From positions 25,499,558-25,563,557 of the forward strand of contig OX336336.1 in the NCBI GenBank assembly GCA_946902875.1: a stretch of 64,000 bases of DNA, read 5' to 3'. A model generated the notes under the pieces. It saw nothing but the letters and a program-made list of their open reading frames with translations. It did no database searches and was not told the origin of the DNA. Below, piece after piece: positions 53,032 through 63,675 of the stretch (its first letter is position 1; each line of letters opens with the position of its first letter). This DNA comes from Nematopogon swammerdamellus. Lineage: Eukaryota; Arthropoda; Insecta; Lepidoptera; Adelidae. A program made the position numbers and the translations under genes.

Positions 53032-53140
53032 GTCGGTTCGCATTGCGTCACCCGCGGCACGTTCAGTCAGACGTGTCCGCCGGAGGGATCACATAGAGTA
53101 AACCTTGTTGCACTCACTAAAGTTTGATAAGTACTTAAAA

Positions 53141-53528
53141 GGTGCTTCGTTAGTCATGTGAAAAATTTCGGGAGGGTTACATACACACTCAAATAAACAC
53201 GTTACGCAAAAAAATATTATGTGTTATTAGCATTACTTTCCGAGAAATTTAACAAAATATGTTTGCTACCTAAACATTAACCTGTGTGTAACAGTAGGTA
53301 ACTTGCATTGTACGGGGTCAATGACCGTACTATGTTCAAACGCAGAACAGCTGTTTGTTGTAAGTAAGTCACGAGGTCACTATGATTGGTTTTTACAGCT
53401 ACTTATTTCATTTTATTTTTTTGTTAGGAGAAAAAATGCTCCTTTAAACATGTTTTTCTTACGTAAAGTGTTTATTTGAGTGTGTATGTAACCCTCCCGA
53501 AATTTTTGACATAAATAACGAAGCACCA
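53141..53528. mobile_element. TIR MITE, about 390 bp
   Basis: ggtgcttcgttagtcatgtg and its near complement at the right; arms include gggagggttacatacacact. The centre contains a sequence also found twice at 63110-63330. Confidence 0.75.
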
Positions 53529-53892
53529 TATATACTCTGTTCGGCCAGTGTTGAGAGTGACTCTTCACAGGTTACCGCGCCTCCCAAATCCCGAGGGGGT
53601 GAATGCTCGTTTACATAGCTCAGTCTTCACTTGGAACACATTCGACACGGACGCATGCGTTTGTTCTTAGAGACATTACGAATACGATTAGCGGGTTCTC
53701 ATAAGTATTCCATCCGAATTTGTATAGACAATTTCCCAGAATAATACAAATATCGGTAAGATTTTTTTATCTTATTTGAGCAATTTAATTATTTCTAAAT
53801 TATTTCTTGACAAACTTTATTACTTTATTTATCTTTCAAAAGGATTACCTCTTGACAATAAAACTGTCGCCCTTTAGCACGGCATCTTGTCC
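53529..53892. other. Intronic stretch, no gene seen
   Basis: Mixed sequence, no recognised motif. Confidence 0.4.
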
Positions 53893-54540
53893 TTATCCCT
53901 TATTCGTCTCTTACGACATGCACGGGGAGAGATGCAGTGGGGCTATTATTTATAAGTACCGCCGTCACAGAGTACCACCGTTTTAAACTAATCATTTAAT
54001 AATATTGACCGTCGTGTCGGGTAGTGAGTGCAAAAAGGTTGTACAAATGATCATTTTTCTTTTCACTGTACACATTTCCCTACACTGTACGTATACGCAC
54101 ACACATACACAAAATGTTGAAGATATAAGCGTGTGGAGTATGCAGTGAAAATTATATATTATGCGTTCATACCTTGTTAGTCAAAAGACCCAAATTACTT
54201 ATCAGTAAATTACATTTTTTTTTTATGGAAACTGGCACGGTTGGCTACATCACCTACAACTCCCGTGATGTCAGCCCATAACACCGGGTGATCTTGGTGC
54301 CACGTCAGCCTTCCCTTCAGTCGTGCCGGCTACACTGAACTGGACGGAAAACACAAACTATTTCCATAGACGTTTCGACCGACCTTTCATTCAGTGCGGT
54401 GGTACCAACCCGGGCGGGTTAAACCCTACCACCTACCTAGTAATATAAGAAGGGAGCAATATCCCTTAGTCGCCTTTTACGACATACACGGGCAGAGATG
54501 CAGTGGGGCTATTCTTTTAAAGTACCGGCCCCACACGGTG
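53893..54540 (-). mobile_element. Two SINE family B pieces
   Basis: 53893-53980 is a head-only fragment; 54214-54540 is a short-head, near full-length copy with the A tail at its left end. Both on the minus strand. Confidence 0.75.
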
Positions 54541-54775
54541 TTCTATCATTATAGTATACAGTTGTTGTAGAAACATATTTGGGCAATGGACTCGAGGTTG
54601 ATGTGTAACTCCTGATGTAAAGGTTTACACATCAAAAACATTATAATCTTTCATCATATCGCGCAAACCTTACGCTTATATAGTCTAAAGCAGTGGTATT
54701 CAACTGGTTTCGCCCTAAGAGCTACTTGCATATTTATGTCAAACCCAGCGGGCACCTTCAAGTAGGGACAGTGCC

Positions 54776-55203
54776 CAGAGGCGGACTAGCAGCCTTAGCC
54801 GCCCTAGACCGTTTAGTACCAGCCGCCCTAATTCAATGCAGCCGCCCCTTTTAAGTTTACAGCATAGATACTAATGTGGAGTTGTACGAAAATCAGTATT
54901 GCGTTCGGTTCAAACTGCCAGAAATATATTATTTCTCGGTTAATTTTACATATAGTAAAAGTATTTTTTATAAGTTTTGCGGCAATATTGACCTTATCGT
55001 CATAGCTAAATTATTTTGTCCGCGAAAATAGTGGGTCGTCTCCGCTCACCACTTCCGCACGTTGCACGCACTTGCTCCGGCCGGCACCCTTTCTATTCTT
55101 TACCTGCGCTCACTGCTTCCAGCAGCAGGTACAGATTGGCCGCCCCTAATATCTGGCCGCCCTAGGCCCGGGCCTAGTCGGCCATAAGGAAAGTCCGCCT
55201 CTG
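54776..55203. mobile_element. hAT-type MITE, CAGAGGCGGAC family
   Basis: Ends cagaggcggac / gtccgcctctg; flanks acagtgcc (54768-54775) and acagtacc (55204-55211) match at 7 of 8. Interior has repeated agccgcccta. 428 bp. Confidence 0.82.
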
Positions 55204-55304
55204 ACAGTACCTATGTATGACGTTTACCTATAAATTTTAATAGCATAGTTGGCTATTTTGATTTTCATACAAATTTAAATACTGTAAATCCATTATTTAC
55301 AGGA

Positions 55305-55430
55305 TTGCCAACATGTGGAATTCACTCCCACCTGCATGCTTTCCTCTAATGTACGTTCTGAGATCCTTCAAACATAATGTGAAGGTGCACCTAGCCGGCC
55401 GACATGGTATTCGCGGCCCCCGTAAATATC
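55305..55430 (+). pseudogene. LINE ORF2 tail fragment
   Basis: Reads RIANMWNSLPPACFPLMYVL then RSFKHNVKVHLAG, a Jockey/R1-group C-terminal motif. Confidence 0.6.
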
Positions 55431-55776
55431 CGAATGCCAGTGGGCGCCGTCAGACTACAAAAATAAAATATGTAGCAGATTTTGTCATTTTTGCATCAAA
55501 CACCCGGTATGTTATACCGGGTGTTTGATGACCATAGGTCATAAAGCAAACCAGGTACTCCTGAGCCTATTTGGAGCAAAAAAGTTAGATGGCATTTTGT
55601 TGAACGGTGAACTTCTTTTTTTTTCCATACTAAACTAAATAAATTTTATTTAGTTTAGTACAAGTAGTTTCTGTACCGTGTGGGGTCGGTACTTAAAAAG
55701 AATAGCCCCACTGCATCTCTCCCCGTCGCATGTCGTAAAAGTCGACTAAGGGATAAGAAAATTCGTCAGCCTCGGT

Positions 55777-58234
55777 CACGAGTCAGTAAGCCTGGATACG
55801 AAATACGGCATCGTTTGTATGAGAACCGAGGTAGCCGCCAAAGGGGTGTGAAGTCTGAGGCGGGAGCGGCGCATGGAACGCCGTGATTGGCCGAGCGAGT
55901 AGGTAGCCAAGTGACGCCAGTCTTCCATACGTTTGAACGGGATTCATACAATAAGTCGCTCATTGTGTCGATTCGCGATGAAAAGATGAAACGGATTTAA
56001 CAATATTTAACCCTTCTTTACATCAAGGGAATAATATAACTTTCTCTTAAATGAACAAAGGCAACGCCCCTTTCACAATTTTGCGAATTTGCAGATTTTC
56101 GCATAAACACGATAATAGTTCTAAGTTCTGAGATACCTCGGATACTTTATTATAAATCTACATCAAATTTCCAAAACAATGATATGTAAGACCTCGTACA
56201 TTGGTATTATCTTATTGGAGTATTTGTTATTGGAATTTTCCAAAATTAAAAAAATAATGTTAGAAAGTCGAAAAGTTTTGTAACCAAAAAAAAAAAAAAA
56301 TTATATTATTAACAACTATTTGCTAATTACTTAGCCAACGATATGACAAATTATATTGCAATATGACTTCGCGAAAAATTCGCGAAAATCTACCCTACCA
56401 TAAAAAATTTATGAGTACCCACCTCGATATTTAATTTTTTTACGGTAAAATGAGATTTTCCAGGCTTTGCCTTTTTTAACAAACTAACCAGCCATACCCA
56501 CCTGGATATTTAATTTTTTTAGGGTAAAATGAGGTTTTCCAGGCTTTGCCTTTTTTAACAAACTAACCAGCCATGCAGCTAGAGCCTTATAAAATGTACC
56601 ATGCGTCTCTCTGTCAGTTTCACGGTGTGAATTCGTTATATAAGGGTTAATAAAATAACAAATGAAAGGCTGTGTAGTCTGTAATAGAAACATATATTTG
56701 AAACAGAACAATAATTTACTTAATTATTTATTTATAGATCGGTATCTATATTAAAATTTTCATTTGGTAACTTTTGAACAATTGAATTAAATTTAAAAGC
56801 ACAATTTACGACATTTACATTGTTACTGTTTACATTGTTGACATTTACATTGTTATTCTTGAACTAAAGAACTAAAGAACTAACATGTGTCTCGAGAGAT
56901 GGTCGCGCAACAGATGGATAGATCTCACCGAGACCTAAAGTTTGAGTACCAACACGATGGGTCTAGCACCAGTGGTTCTCGAGTTATGACCAAAACAAAA
57001 GTTCATGTGACAGATGGATAGATCTCACCGAGACCTGAAGTTTGAGTACCAACACGATGGGTCTAGCACCAGTGGTTCTCGAGTTATGACCAAAACAAAA
57101 GTTCATGTGACAGATGGATAGATCTCACCGAGACCTAAAGTTTAAGTACCAACACGATGGATCTAGCACCAGTGGTTCTCGAGTTATGACCAAAACAAAA
57201 GTTCATGTGACAGATGGATAGATCTCATCGAGACGTTCAGATTGAGTACCAACACGATGGGTCTAAGTCCAGTGGTTCTGTAGATATGACCAAAACTAAT
57301 GATCACGTGACAGATGATAATTCCGACCCCTCACTCGCATGATCGCATCGCATTTCGCATTTAGATGCTAGCTAGCTAGCTAGCAGCGGAGCGCAGGCGC
57401 TATATAGCATTTAGCATTTAGCAGTACCACAGATAAATAGCACATACTTCATTGCTTTGTGTGTTCCAAAACAAACGAACCAACAAAGTTTTACGAACGA
57501 AACAGCAATGCTAACTAAAATTAAATGTGATTATTGCTTAGCATTTAGCATTAATTTTTATTCATCAGGGCGCTTAACAGTGCTAAATGCTAACGGGGTA
57601 TTCATTATGAATTAATTTTGTTAATGCTAAGCATAACAAGACTAATTCCCGGTAGACGCATGACCTAAAGAAATTAATTCCTTTAGAGTCGCTCAAAAGT
57701 AAAAACCGGTAGGTACTGGTTGAATGAAAAAAGCGCGATAAACGAATATTGAACGAGGAAACCTGCCGAGGTTGACTAGAAGAAATGTCCTTTGGCAATA
57801 AGGCAGAATGCATGAAATATCTGTATACATTTAACATACATATTTATCAATAAACAAAAAAAATTACAAGAGCTAACTGCATCCAACACGATAGTCGACC
57901 TATGGTGGGTAAGCAGAAAAGAGCTCTCCATACATATTTACGCCGATGTTTGTTACTGAAATTCAAGCGAAAAATGCTATCAAATTGAATGAAAGTACTT
58001 ACTCGTGAAAGGTGACTCCATCTGTGTTCAAGTTTGAATTTTTCGACGACTTTTTGCACCAAAGCACTGCACAATGAGGCATTTTGTGACAGACGCGCAC
58101 GTTCGCTCCGCCTGAGCGGCGGACGGAGACTAAGATCGGTCGCCGGCGCTAGACTGACGCGCTGGCGCGTGTGCGCCGACGCGCGGCTACCCCTGTCCTC
58201 CTATGTATAGCGCCTCCAGGCTTACTGACTCGTG
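55777..58234 (-). mobile_element. P-like (THAP-coding) DNA element, copy 2
   Basis: Same 20-bp ends as copy 1; perfect 8-bp duplication GCCTCGGT (55769-55776 and 58235-58242). 2458 bp, nearly identical to 10104-12548 but inverted, including four 100-bp repeats at about 56920-57310. High identity of two copies suggests recent activity in the lineage. Confidence 0.8.
58003..58082 (-). CDS. THAP zinc-finger first exon, copy 2
   Basis: Same 80-nt frame as 10256-10335 (MPHCAVLWC ... TFH) with the donor at its left end. No second exon identified. Confidence 0.6.
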
Positions 58235-58668
58235 GCCTCGGTAGCTCAGTGGCGCGGTTGGTTAGTCAACTGTTATTTTATTACGCAACGCTGAGCGCGG
58301 TCAGTGATTGGATGGGTGACCGCTCGACCGTTGGAGGCTGACCGTGGTTCGGATTCCACGTTAAACTGTAGGTCCCTTCCCTTCTTACCTTACTAGGTTT
58401 ATCCCGGCCGGGTTGGTACAACCGCACTGAACGAAACGTCGGTCGAAACGGCTATGTAAATAGTTCGTGTTTTCCGTCCAGTTTAGTGTAGCCGACATGA
58501 AATGAAGGGAAGCACTGACATGGCACCTAGTTCACCCTGTGTTATGGGCTGACATCACGGATGTTGTAGGTGATGTAGCCAACCGTGTCAGGTTCCATAA
58601 TAAAACTGCTACTACTGGTAGGCTACTAGGGGCCCGCGAACTACTGGTTGGACACCACTGGTCTAAAG

Positions 58669-59292
58669 TCTAAACACACACTCACGTACATCGATGCATG
58701 ATCAACACTATACATATATGCAAAAACATGTACACAATCAAATTACATTATGTATCATATGAATATATAGGATGTTGACCCTTTCGATGCTACCGTTTTT
58801 TATGTGGCTGCGAGACGGACCTCGTCGAATGTGACCGAAATAAATGTATTAAGGAAGACCAGATTTATTTATTTCGATTACTACATGATATAGAATTACT
58901 TAGTACTATTATGTACATACAATACATATTTGTTTATTTATACACCCATCTGCATAACATATCGCATGGATTAACAATCATTTCACCACAATGTAAATAA
59001 CACGGGGGGCAGTTAATTGTATTGTAAAATCATGAACATAGCGAGTTATGTAGTACACATTTACATACAGAAAAACTAAAGTGAACGCAATTATATTTTA
59101 ATCAGTTGTTGTTATTGGGTTGCCCGCTAACACTGTGTTGCATGTGTTTTTGTAGCTCATTTGGTAGTTTGTGCTAAATTAGAATTTGCCTGAAATGCAT
59201 CAATCAAGAGAACAAATGTGAGTCAGAGAGAGAACAAATCAAGAGTCAAAATGTGTCCTATAACAGCCGCCATCTTGTAAACATTGCACAAA
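58669..59292. other. Intronic stretch, no gene seen
   Basis: AT-rich sequence with tacatacaat-like short repeats; no gene or clear repeat end. Confidence 0.4.
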
Positions 59293-59882
59293 TATAACCT
59301 GGTTATTTAAAGAAAGGGATTGAAAATGGCGGCGCTCCTATTCGCCTCTTGCTCACACAGTATTGCCGTCTATATTCGCACGTATAGACAGCAAAAAAGT
59401 TTTTGTTCAGTACAAAACAATTTTTTTTTGTTTTGACCTAAGATAATGGGCGTTTTAGGCGTAGTCAAATGGCAAAAATGGAATCCTTATAATTTTATTT
59501 CGTCCTGTCCGTCCGTACATCACAGCCATTTTACTCGGAGACTATTGAGATTACATAGATGTGGAAGGAAGGTGTGTTCTATGAACCGCTATACAATGGT
59601 GATTAAACTCCATAAATAAATCACTAAAGTACATTTCTTAAGGACTACAGTATATATTTTAAAGCTTCTAACTTAATAATCTAGCATTAAACATAAAAAG
59701 CTTTCTAAGCAGCCCCAAAGAAAACTAGAAAAAGAACACTTTACAGATAAAATAAATATAAGCAATTGTTCCAAGACAAAAATTTGCAAACAAAAAAACA
59801 TACTGTGCAAAATTTGCATGCAGACTGTACAGCTGTAAAGCGGCGCCATTTTCAATCCCTTTCTTTAAATAACCAGGTTATA
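59293..59882. mobile_element. TIR element, 590 bp
   Basis: tataacctggttatttaaag at the left and its exact complement at the right; TIR of about 45 bp including gggattgaaaatggc. Non-coding interior. Confidence 0.75.
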
Positions 59883-60297
59883 ACGCCATCTTGGAATAAT
59901 CATAATATAAAAATTATCCAGAACAATTGTGAGTGTTCGGTCAATATTGACCGAACGGTTTTATAAGGGTTACAAAAAATTGCATGAACATCTATTTTAT
60001 AGGAATTTGTGTTTCAATGTAGAAATTATAGGTATGTGTGGCGTTGACGTGCTACGGCTGATATCTGGGACGTACCATCAAATTCTTGGGGTAGTTTGCT
60101 TAGCTTCCACGCTTCACACGGATCAATCTGAAAAAATTATTGACTTTTTTGTAGTGATGACACCCCGTTCTGAGTCTGCAAAAACAAGATTGCTGTCACT
60201 TAAAGTAGATTTGAAAACACTCATTACATTTTCGTCACATTAGTTGGACACAGTTTGGATAGTTTGTATTGTTCCTTCATCATTGTCATGCTTACAG
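59883..60297 (+). other. Intronic stretch with an unassigned open frame
   Basis: An open frame of 104 codons at 59929-60243 has no family motif that I recognise and ends 54 nt before exon 12. Probably a fragment of a decayed element. Confidence 0.3.
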
Positions 60298-60346
60298 ATG
60301 CTCGTTGGATATTGCCCAAGTTGTTAGAGCCGGCAGAATGGACACT
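60298..60346 (+). CDS. Esyt2: Esyt2-like exon 12 (C2A)
   Basis: 49 nt, acceptor catgcttacag| and donor GACACT|gtgagt, phase 2 to 0. AG from any exon 11 version plus A gives Arg, then CSLDIAQVVRAGRMDT. It follows the FLGR/DLGR turn and continues into WQTLQQAKHGM, the family's C2A strands 7-8. Relatively AT-rich. This exon fixes the phase required of all exon 11 versions. Confidence 0.92.
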
Positions 60347-60370
60347 GTGAGTAACTTACTGCGTTTTATA

Positions 60371-60674
60371 CACAGAGCACGAAATACCCCCGCCCGCGCC
60401 CCCTCTTAGAATATTATCGCCCTAAGCGATAATATTTGAAACCCAATAACTGGACGCAGTGCTACTAGCGCTTCGTATGTGTGTGTGTGTGCTAGTATCG
60501 ACACTACACACAAAGAGGAGCAAGTTAGGCACACGCACAAAACAAATGCACACGCACAACACACATAATATGTAAGTCATAGGCCACGCCTACAGGCTTC
60601 AACGCCGTTGTAGGGAAATCGCGCTCAGGGCGTCTCTAGGAGGGGGCGCGGGCGGGGGTATTCCGTGCTCTGTG
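60371..60674. mobile_element. hAT-type MITE, CACAGAGCAYG family, copy 2
   Basis: Ends cacagagcacgaaatac / tattccgtgctctgtg; perfect 8-bp duplication GTTTTATA (60363-60370 and 60675-60682). Contains palindrome atattatcgccctaagcgat. It begins 24 nt after the exon 12 donor. Confidence 0.88.
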
Positions 60675-60945
60675 GTTTTATACAACCTGAATTGGATGAA
60701 ATATTTTACTTACAGTAGCGTACCCCCCCTTTCTCTATCGTTTCCTCCTTCTTTCCACTTTAGACTTAGTTTTGGTTCTTCATTAGGTTAATTTAATTCT
60801 AATTACTTTTTTTCCTGTCTAAATATGAATTTTCCTCTGTAATATCAAGTATCTTAATCGTTCTTTGAACTTTTGGGCACAGCCATCCGTGCCGGCAGTC
60901 TATATATAAAAAAAAAAAAATTTACCCCGGCCGTTTATTATGTAC

Positions 60946-61075
60946 GGGTGTGAAACGTGCAATGGAGCGAGCCATGCTGGGAATATCGCTACGTGATATG
61001 GAGCGTAACGAGGCAATCCACCGGCGCACCAAAGTAGTTGATATTGGACACCGGGTGGCAAGCTGCGTCTAAGCA
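60946..61075 (+). pseudogene. RTE-like LINE fragment
   Basis: Contains MYGCETCNGASHAGNIAT-like frame-shifted sequence and the stretch encoding ERNEAIHRRTKVVDIGHRVA; then breaks off. Confidence 0.65.
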
Positions 61076-61159
61076 CGACATAATGTACTGTTTCTTAAAA
61101 AAATACACATGCAGTTCATTATAAGTGTCAAACAGCATTCCTAGCTTCCCTTGTTACCT

Positions 61160-61370
61160 TACTAGGTGGTAGGGTTTAACCCGCCCGGGTTGATACCACC
61201 GCACTGACTGAAACGGCTATGTAAATAGTTCGTGTTTTCCGTCCAGTTCAGTGTAGCCAGCACGTACGAAGGGAAGCAGTGATACGGCACCCAGTTCACC
61301 AAGGTGTTATGGGCTGACATCACCGATGTAGGTGATGTAGCCAAACGTGTCAGTTTCCATAAAAAAATGA
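61160..61370 (+). mobile_element. SINE family B, 5'-truncated
   Basis: From ttactaggtggtagggttta to gtgtcagtttccataaaaaa. It ends about 55 bp before exon 13. Confidence 0.75.
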
Positions 61371-61424
61371 GTAGTATCACGAAATGGTGAGTAATGTGGT
61401 AAACGTGGCGGTGTGTGATTACAG

Positions 61425-61514
61425 TGGCAGACGCTGCAGCAGGCCAAGCACGGCATGGTTCGCCTCATCCTCTCCTGGCACAGACTCTCGCCGAACAACA
61501 CCGACCTCAGTGCC
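61425..61514 (+). CDS. Esyt2: Esyt2-like exon 13 (end of C2A)
   Basis: Thirty codons, acceptor gtgtgattacag| and donor GCC|gtgagt, phase 0 to 0. It reads WQTLQQAKHGMVRLILSWHR then LSPNNTDLSA. W-x-x-L-x-x-AKHG-x-x-x-L-x-L-x-W is the closing signature of E-Syt C2A, followed by the C2A-C2B linker. Confidence 0.94.
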
Positions 61515-61544
61515 GTGAGTACACACATACATCTTTTTTGATGT

Positions 61545-61860
61545 GATGACGTCACATCTTATAAATTGATGAACACCGGCTGCACATACGAAAAAGTGTC
61601 ACGTTCCATCTGAACCTGTGTGTGCAAGCGAGAGCGCGTAACAAGCGATAGAGAGGCACAATCAGTATAGTCAAAGTTACCATGGAAACGTCTTAAGAAG
61701 TAAAACTGTCAAGATCAGACAACAGAAGTTTATTGATGGCCAGTCACAAGATAATTAATCTTTGTACTGGAAATATAATTACTGATCTTTGCTCTATGTA
61801 CTACGATTATTCCACGTCATCACGTAAAACTATCGTCCGTAAACCGACTTTACAGACAAG
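61545..61860 (-). mobile_element. TIR element related to 24733-25415
   Basis: Contains gacgtcacatcttataaatt and, at the far end, aaaccgactttacagacaag, the complement of the start of the element at 24733. Confidence 0.6.
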
Positions 61861-62369
61861 CAATTTTTTTTAATATCTCCTTTTTTCTTGCTGACTCATC
61901 TGTCTCCGCAGAGACATTCAGTGTCAGTTTTTTTAATTTTGTATCTGGGCTTGAGGGGTGTGGTTGCACTGATGCATCCCTGTTGTCTTTCAGTCCTCCT
62001 GTAGCAGGTCTTGGGGTATGATTAATTTAAAATACACATTACGCCTGGATGTGCGTGCATCCAAATCAGATCAAATCCAAAATCACATCCATCTAAATAA
62101 AATTTTCCCGAACAACAGCTTTATAATTGTTTTTTGTAATTCTTTGCAATGTTTCAACGTGATTTGGAATGTTGCTATAGTCGAGACTGAAGAAGCGGAA
62201 TTCAGGTCTTACTACCAACACACTAAATTATTGTTGACCTGCCAAAGAAGGCTGATTGATCTGTCAAAAAGCAAGCTTTATTCACACAGCCCCTCATGCT
62301 CACTCGTTCTAATAAGAAAAACTCATCTAACTCGCAATTAGCTTTATTTTTAGTTTTTTTTTTCTTTTT
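61861..62369. other. Intronic stretch, no gene seen
   Basis: Mixed sequence; an open frame of about 100 codons at 62018-62341 shows no motif and is not bounded by usable splice sites in the right phase. Confidence 0.4.
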
Positions 62370-62490
62370 GGGCCGCCCGGCCCCATCGGAAGTCAACGGT
62401 TGTAAGGGTTTGGGGGCCGACCGGTTCCATCGGAAGTCAACGGTTGTAAGGGTTTGGGGGCCGACCGGCCCCATCGGAAGCCAAGAGGTT
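62370..62490 (+). repeat. 52-bp tandem repeat, 2.4 units
   Basis: Unit contains ccatcggaagtcaacggttg and taagggtttgggggccgacc; the third unit is partial. Confidence 0.8.
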
Positions 62491-62678
62491 CAGACGGCTG
62501 GTTGGAGTAAGGCCGTGGGACGCGCAAAAGGCCTGCACAAGAGCGGGCTTAGGCGCGGAGAACGAGTCCGAACAACAAGAACAAGAAGCCAAGAGGTTCA
62601 TGGATAATTAGGCAGTTGTAGTTGTTAATCTTTAATAGATTGAATCTCCTTATTGACAGCTGTGTTCTCTCGTTGCAG

Positions 62679-62765
62679 GCGCTGCTGGAAACGCAACTGT
62701 TCAAGCTGGCCGGTCTGAGTGCGGGCGTACTTTCAGTGTACATTGACTCATGCAAGAACTTGCCC
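62679..62765 (+). CDS. Esyt2: Esyt2-like exon 14 (linker, start of C2B)
   Basis: Twenty-nine codons, acceptor ctctcgttgcag| and donor TTGCCC|gtaagt, phase 0 to 0. It reads ALLETQLFKLAGLSAGVLSV then YIDSCKNLP. The second half is a C2 opening strand (AxLxVYIDSCKNLP), so C2B begins here. Good polypyrimidine tract. Confidence 0.93.
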
Positions 62766-62799
62766 GTAAGTACCCCCTATGCTCTGGCTTACATTATTA

Positions 62800-63085
62800 T
62801 TATAGATGTAGTATACACTGGCAGCATTAGCGCTCGGCTACACAAACGATTGTATTACCAACTAAACAGTTTATTTGAGTTGGGCATGACGGCCGACTTC
62901 TCTCCAACCCAACTGTTTAGTCGTTGAGGACGGTTGGAACACGGACAATTGTCATTAGCTCTGCATAGTGCAGCATAACCCAACTTTTTAGTCAGCCGCC
63001 GTCTAAAAAGTTGGCCGCTGTAGGCGTTGTTCAACTTTTTAGTTGAGTTGTGGAGAGTCGGTGCCGACTAAACAGTTGAGTTGGC
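62800..63085. mobile_element. MITE-like sequence with repeated AACTNTTTAGT hairpins
   Basis: Several copies of caactaaacagtt / aactgtttagt and ccaactttttagtc in both orientations over about 280 bp. Non-coding. Confidence 0.5.
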
Positions 63086-63109
63086 GTTGGCGCCCTCGTC
63101 ATTTTGCAT

Positions 63110-63335
63110 GTATTTTTGTACTTACAACAAACAGCTGTTCTGCGTTTGAACATAGTACGGTCATTGAACCCGTACAATGCAAGTTACCTACTGTTACACA
63201 CAGATCTAGTGACCTAGTGACTTACTTACAACAAACAGCTGTTCTGCGTTTGAACATAGTACGGTCATTGACCCCATACAATGCAAGCTACCTACTGTTA
63301 CACACAGGTCTAGTGACTTTGTGACTTACTTACAA
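63110..63335. repeat. Direct repeat of about 107 bp, two units
   Basis: cttacaacaaacagctgttc ... ctactgttacacacag occurs twice, and once more in reverse complement at about 53280-53390 inside a MITE. Confidence 0.8.
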
Positions 63336-63466
63336 CAAACAGCTACATGCTGCCGTTGTCTACTCCCTAAAAACCCCTAATAAAGACACTTTGCAATGAC
63401 ATGTTCAGAATACAAGTCACACTTGCGACAGAAGGGATTGACAAATTAGTTATATTATTGGCGCAG

Positions 63467-63625
63467 AGTGCCCGAACGCAGTCCAAGCCGGACCCGTACC
63501 TGACGCTGTCGCTGGGCCGGAAGACTGAGAACTCCGGCGTGCAGCTGCGCACCGCCAGCCCCGTGTACGAGATCGGACACTCCTTCCTCGTCACCAACCC
63601 CGAGACAGATACTCTGCGGCTCAAG
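63467..63625 (+). CDS. Esyt2: Esyt2-like exon 15 (C2B), last exon in window
   Basis: Fifty-three codons, acceptor attggcgcag| and donor CTCAAG|gtaccc, phase 0 to 0. It reads SARTQSKPDPYLTLSLGRKT, then ENSGVQLRTASPVYEIGHSF and LVTNPETDTLRLK. KPDPY holds the loop-1 calcium Asp of C2B; P-V-Y-E-x-x-H-S-F is the usual strand 4. The coding sequence must continue past 64000. Confidence 0.93.
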
Positions 63626-63675
63626 GTACCCTGTTGATGCTTGTGACGCTTGCAAGTGCTCCAGTAAATTCACAT

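Larger units (their letters stand above)
55676..58602 (+). mobile_element. SINE family B long form, split by P-like copy 2
   Basis: Head at 55676-55776 and tRNA/5S-like module plus body at 58235-58602. Removing the insert restores a sequence collinear with the intact copy at 39090-39563. The 5S-like part (TGGATGGGTGACCGC) is at about 58310-58324. Confidence 0.85.
54691..58660. mobile_element. hAT element 4 (4 kb, multiply nested)
   Basis: Ends CAGTGGTATTCAACTGG and its imperfect complement (ggttggacaccactg), with perfect 8-bp duplication GTCTAAAG (54683-54690 and 58661-58668). Most of its length is later insertions: a hAT MITE, a LINE piece, and a SINE that contains P-like copy 2. Confidence 0.8.
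850..63625 (+). other. Esyt2: Extended synaptotagmin gene locus, 3' incomplete
   Basis: Spliced gene whose joined exons give a protein with an N-terminal hydrophobic hairpin (about residues 22-65), an SMP lipid-transfer domain (about 94-290), a C2A domain (about 296-425) and the start of a C2B domain (from about 445). Family knowledge: E-Syts sit in the ER, bind plasma-membrane phosphoinositides through C2 domains and move glycerolipids between the two membranes. The Esyt2 name follows the single insect gene. What I see is phase-consistent exons and family motifs such as DLPAW, AKHGM and KSDPY. No stop codon is reached; the remaining C2B and any C2C lie beyond position 64000. Introns are 10-100 times larger than the exons and packed with mobile elements. 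Confidence 0.93.

Noticed and set aside
62018..62341. A possible extra exon between exons 13 and 14
   Set aside because: Exon 13 ends and exon 14 begins in phase 0 with a plausible linker; the open frame has no C2-like sequence.
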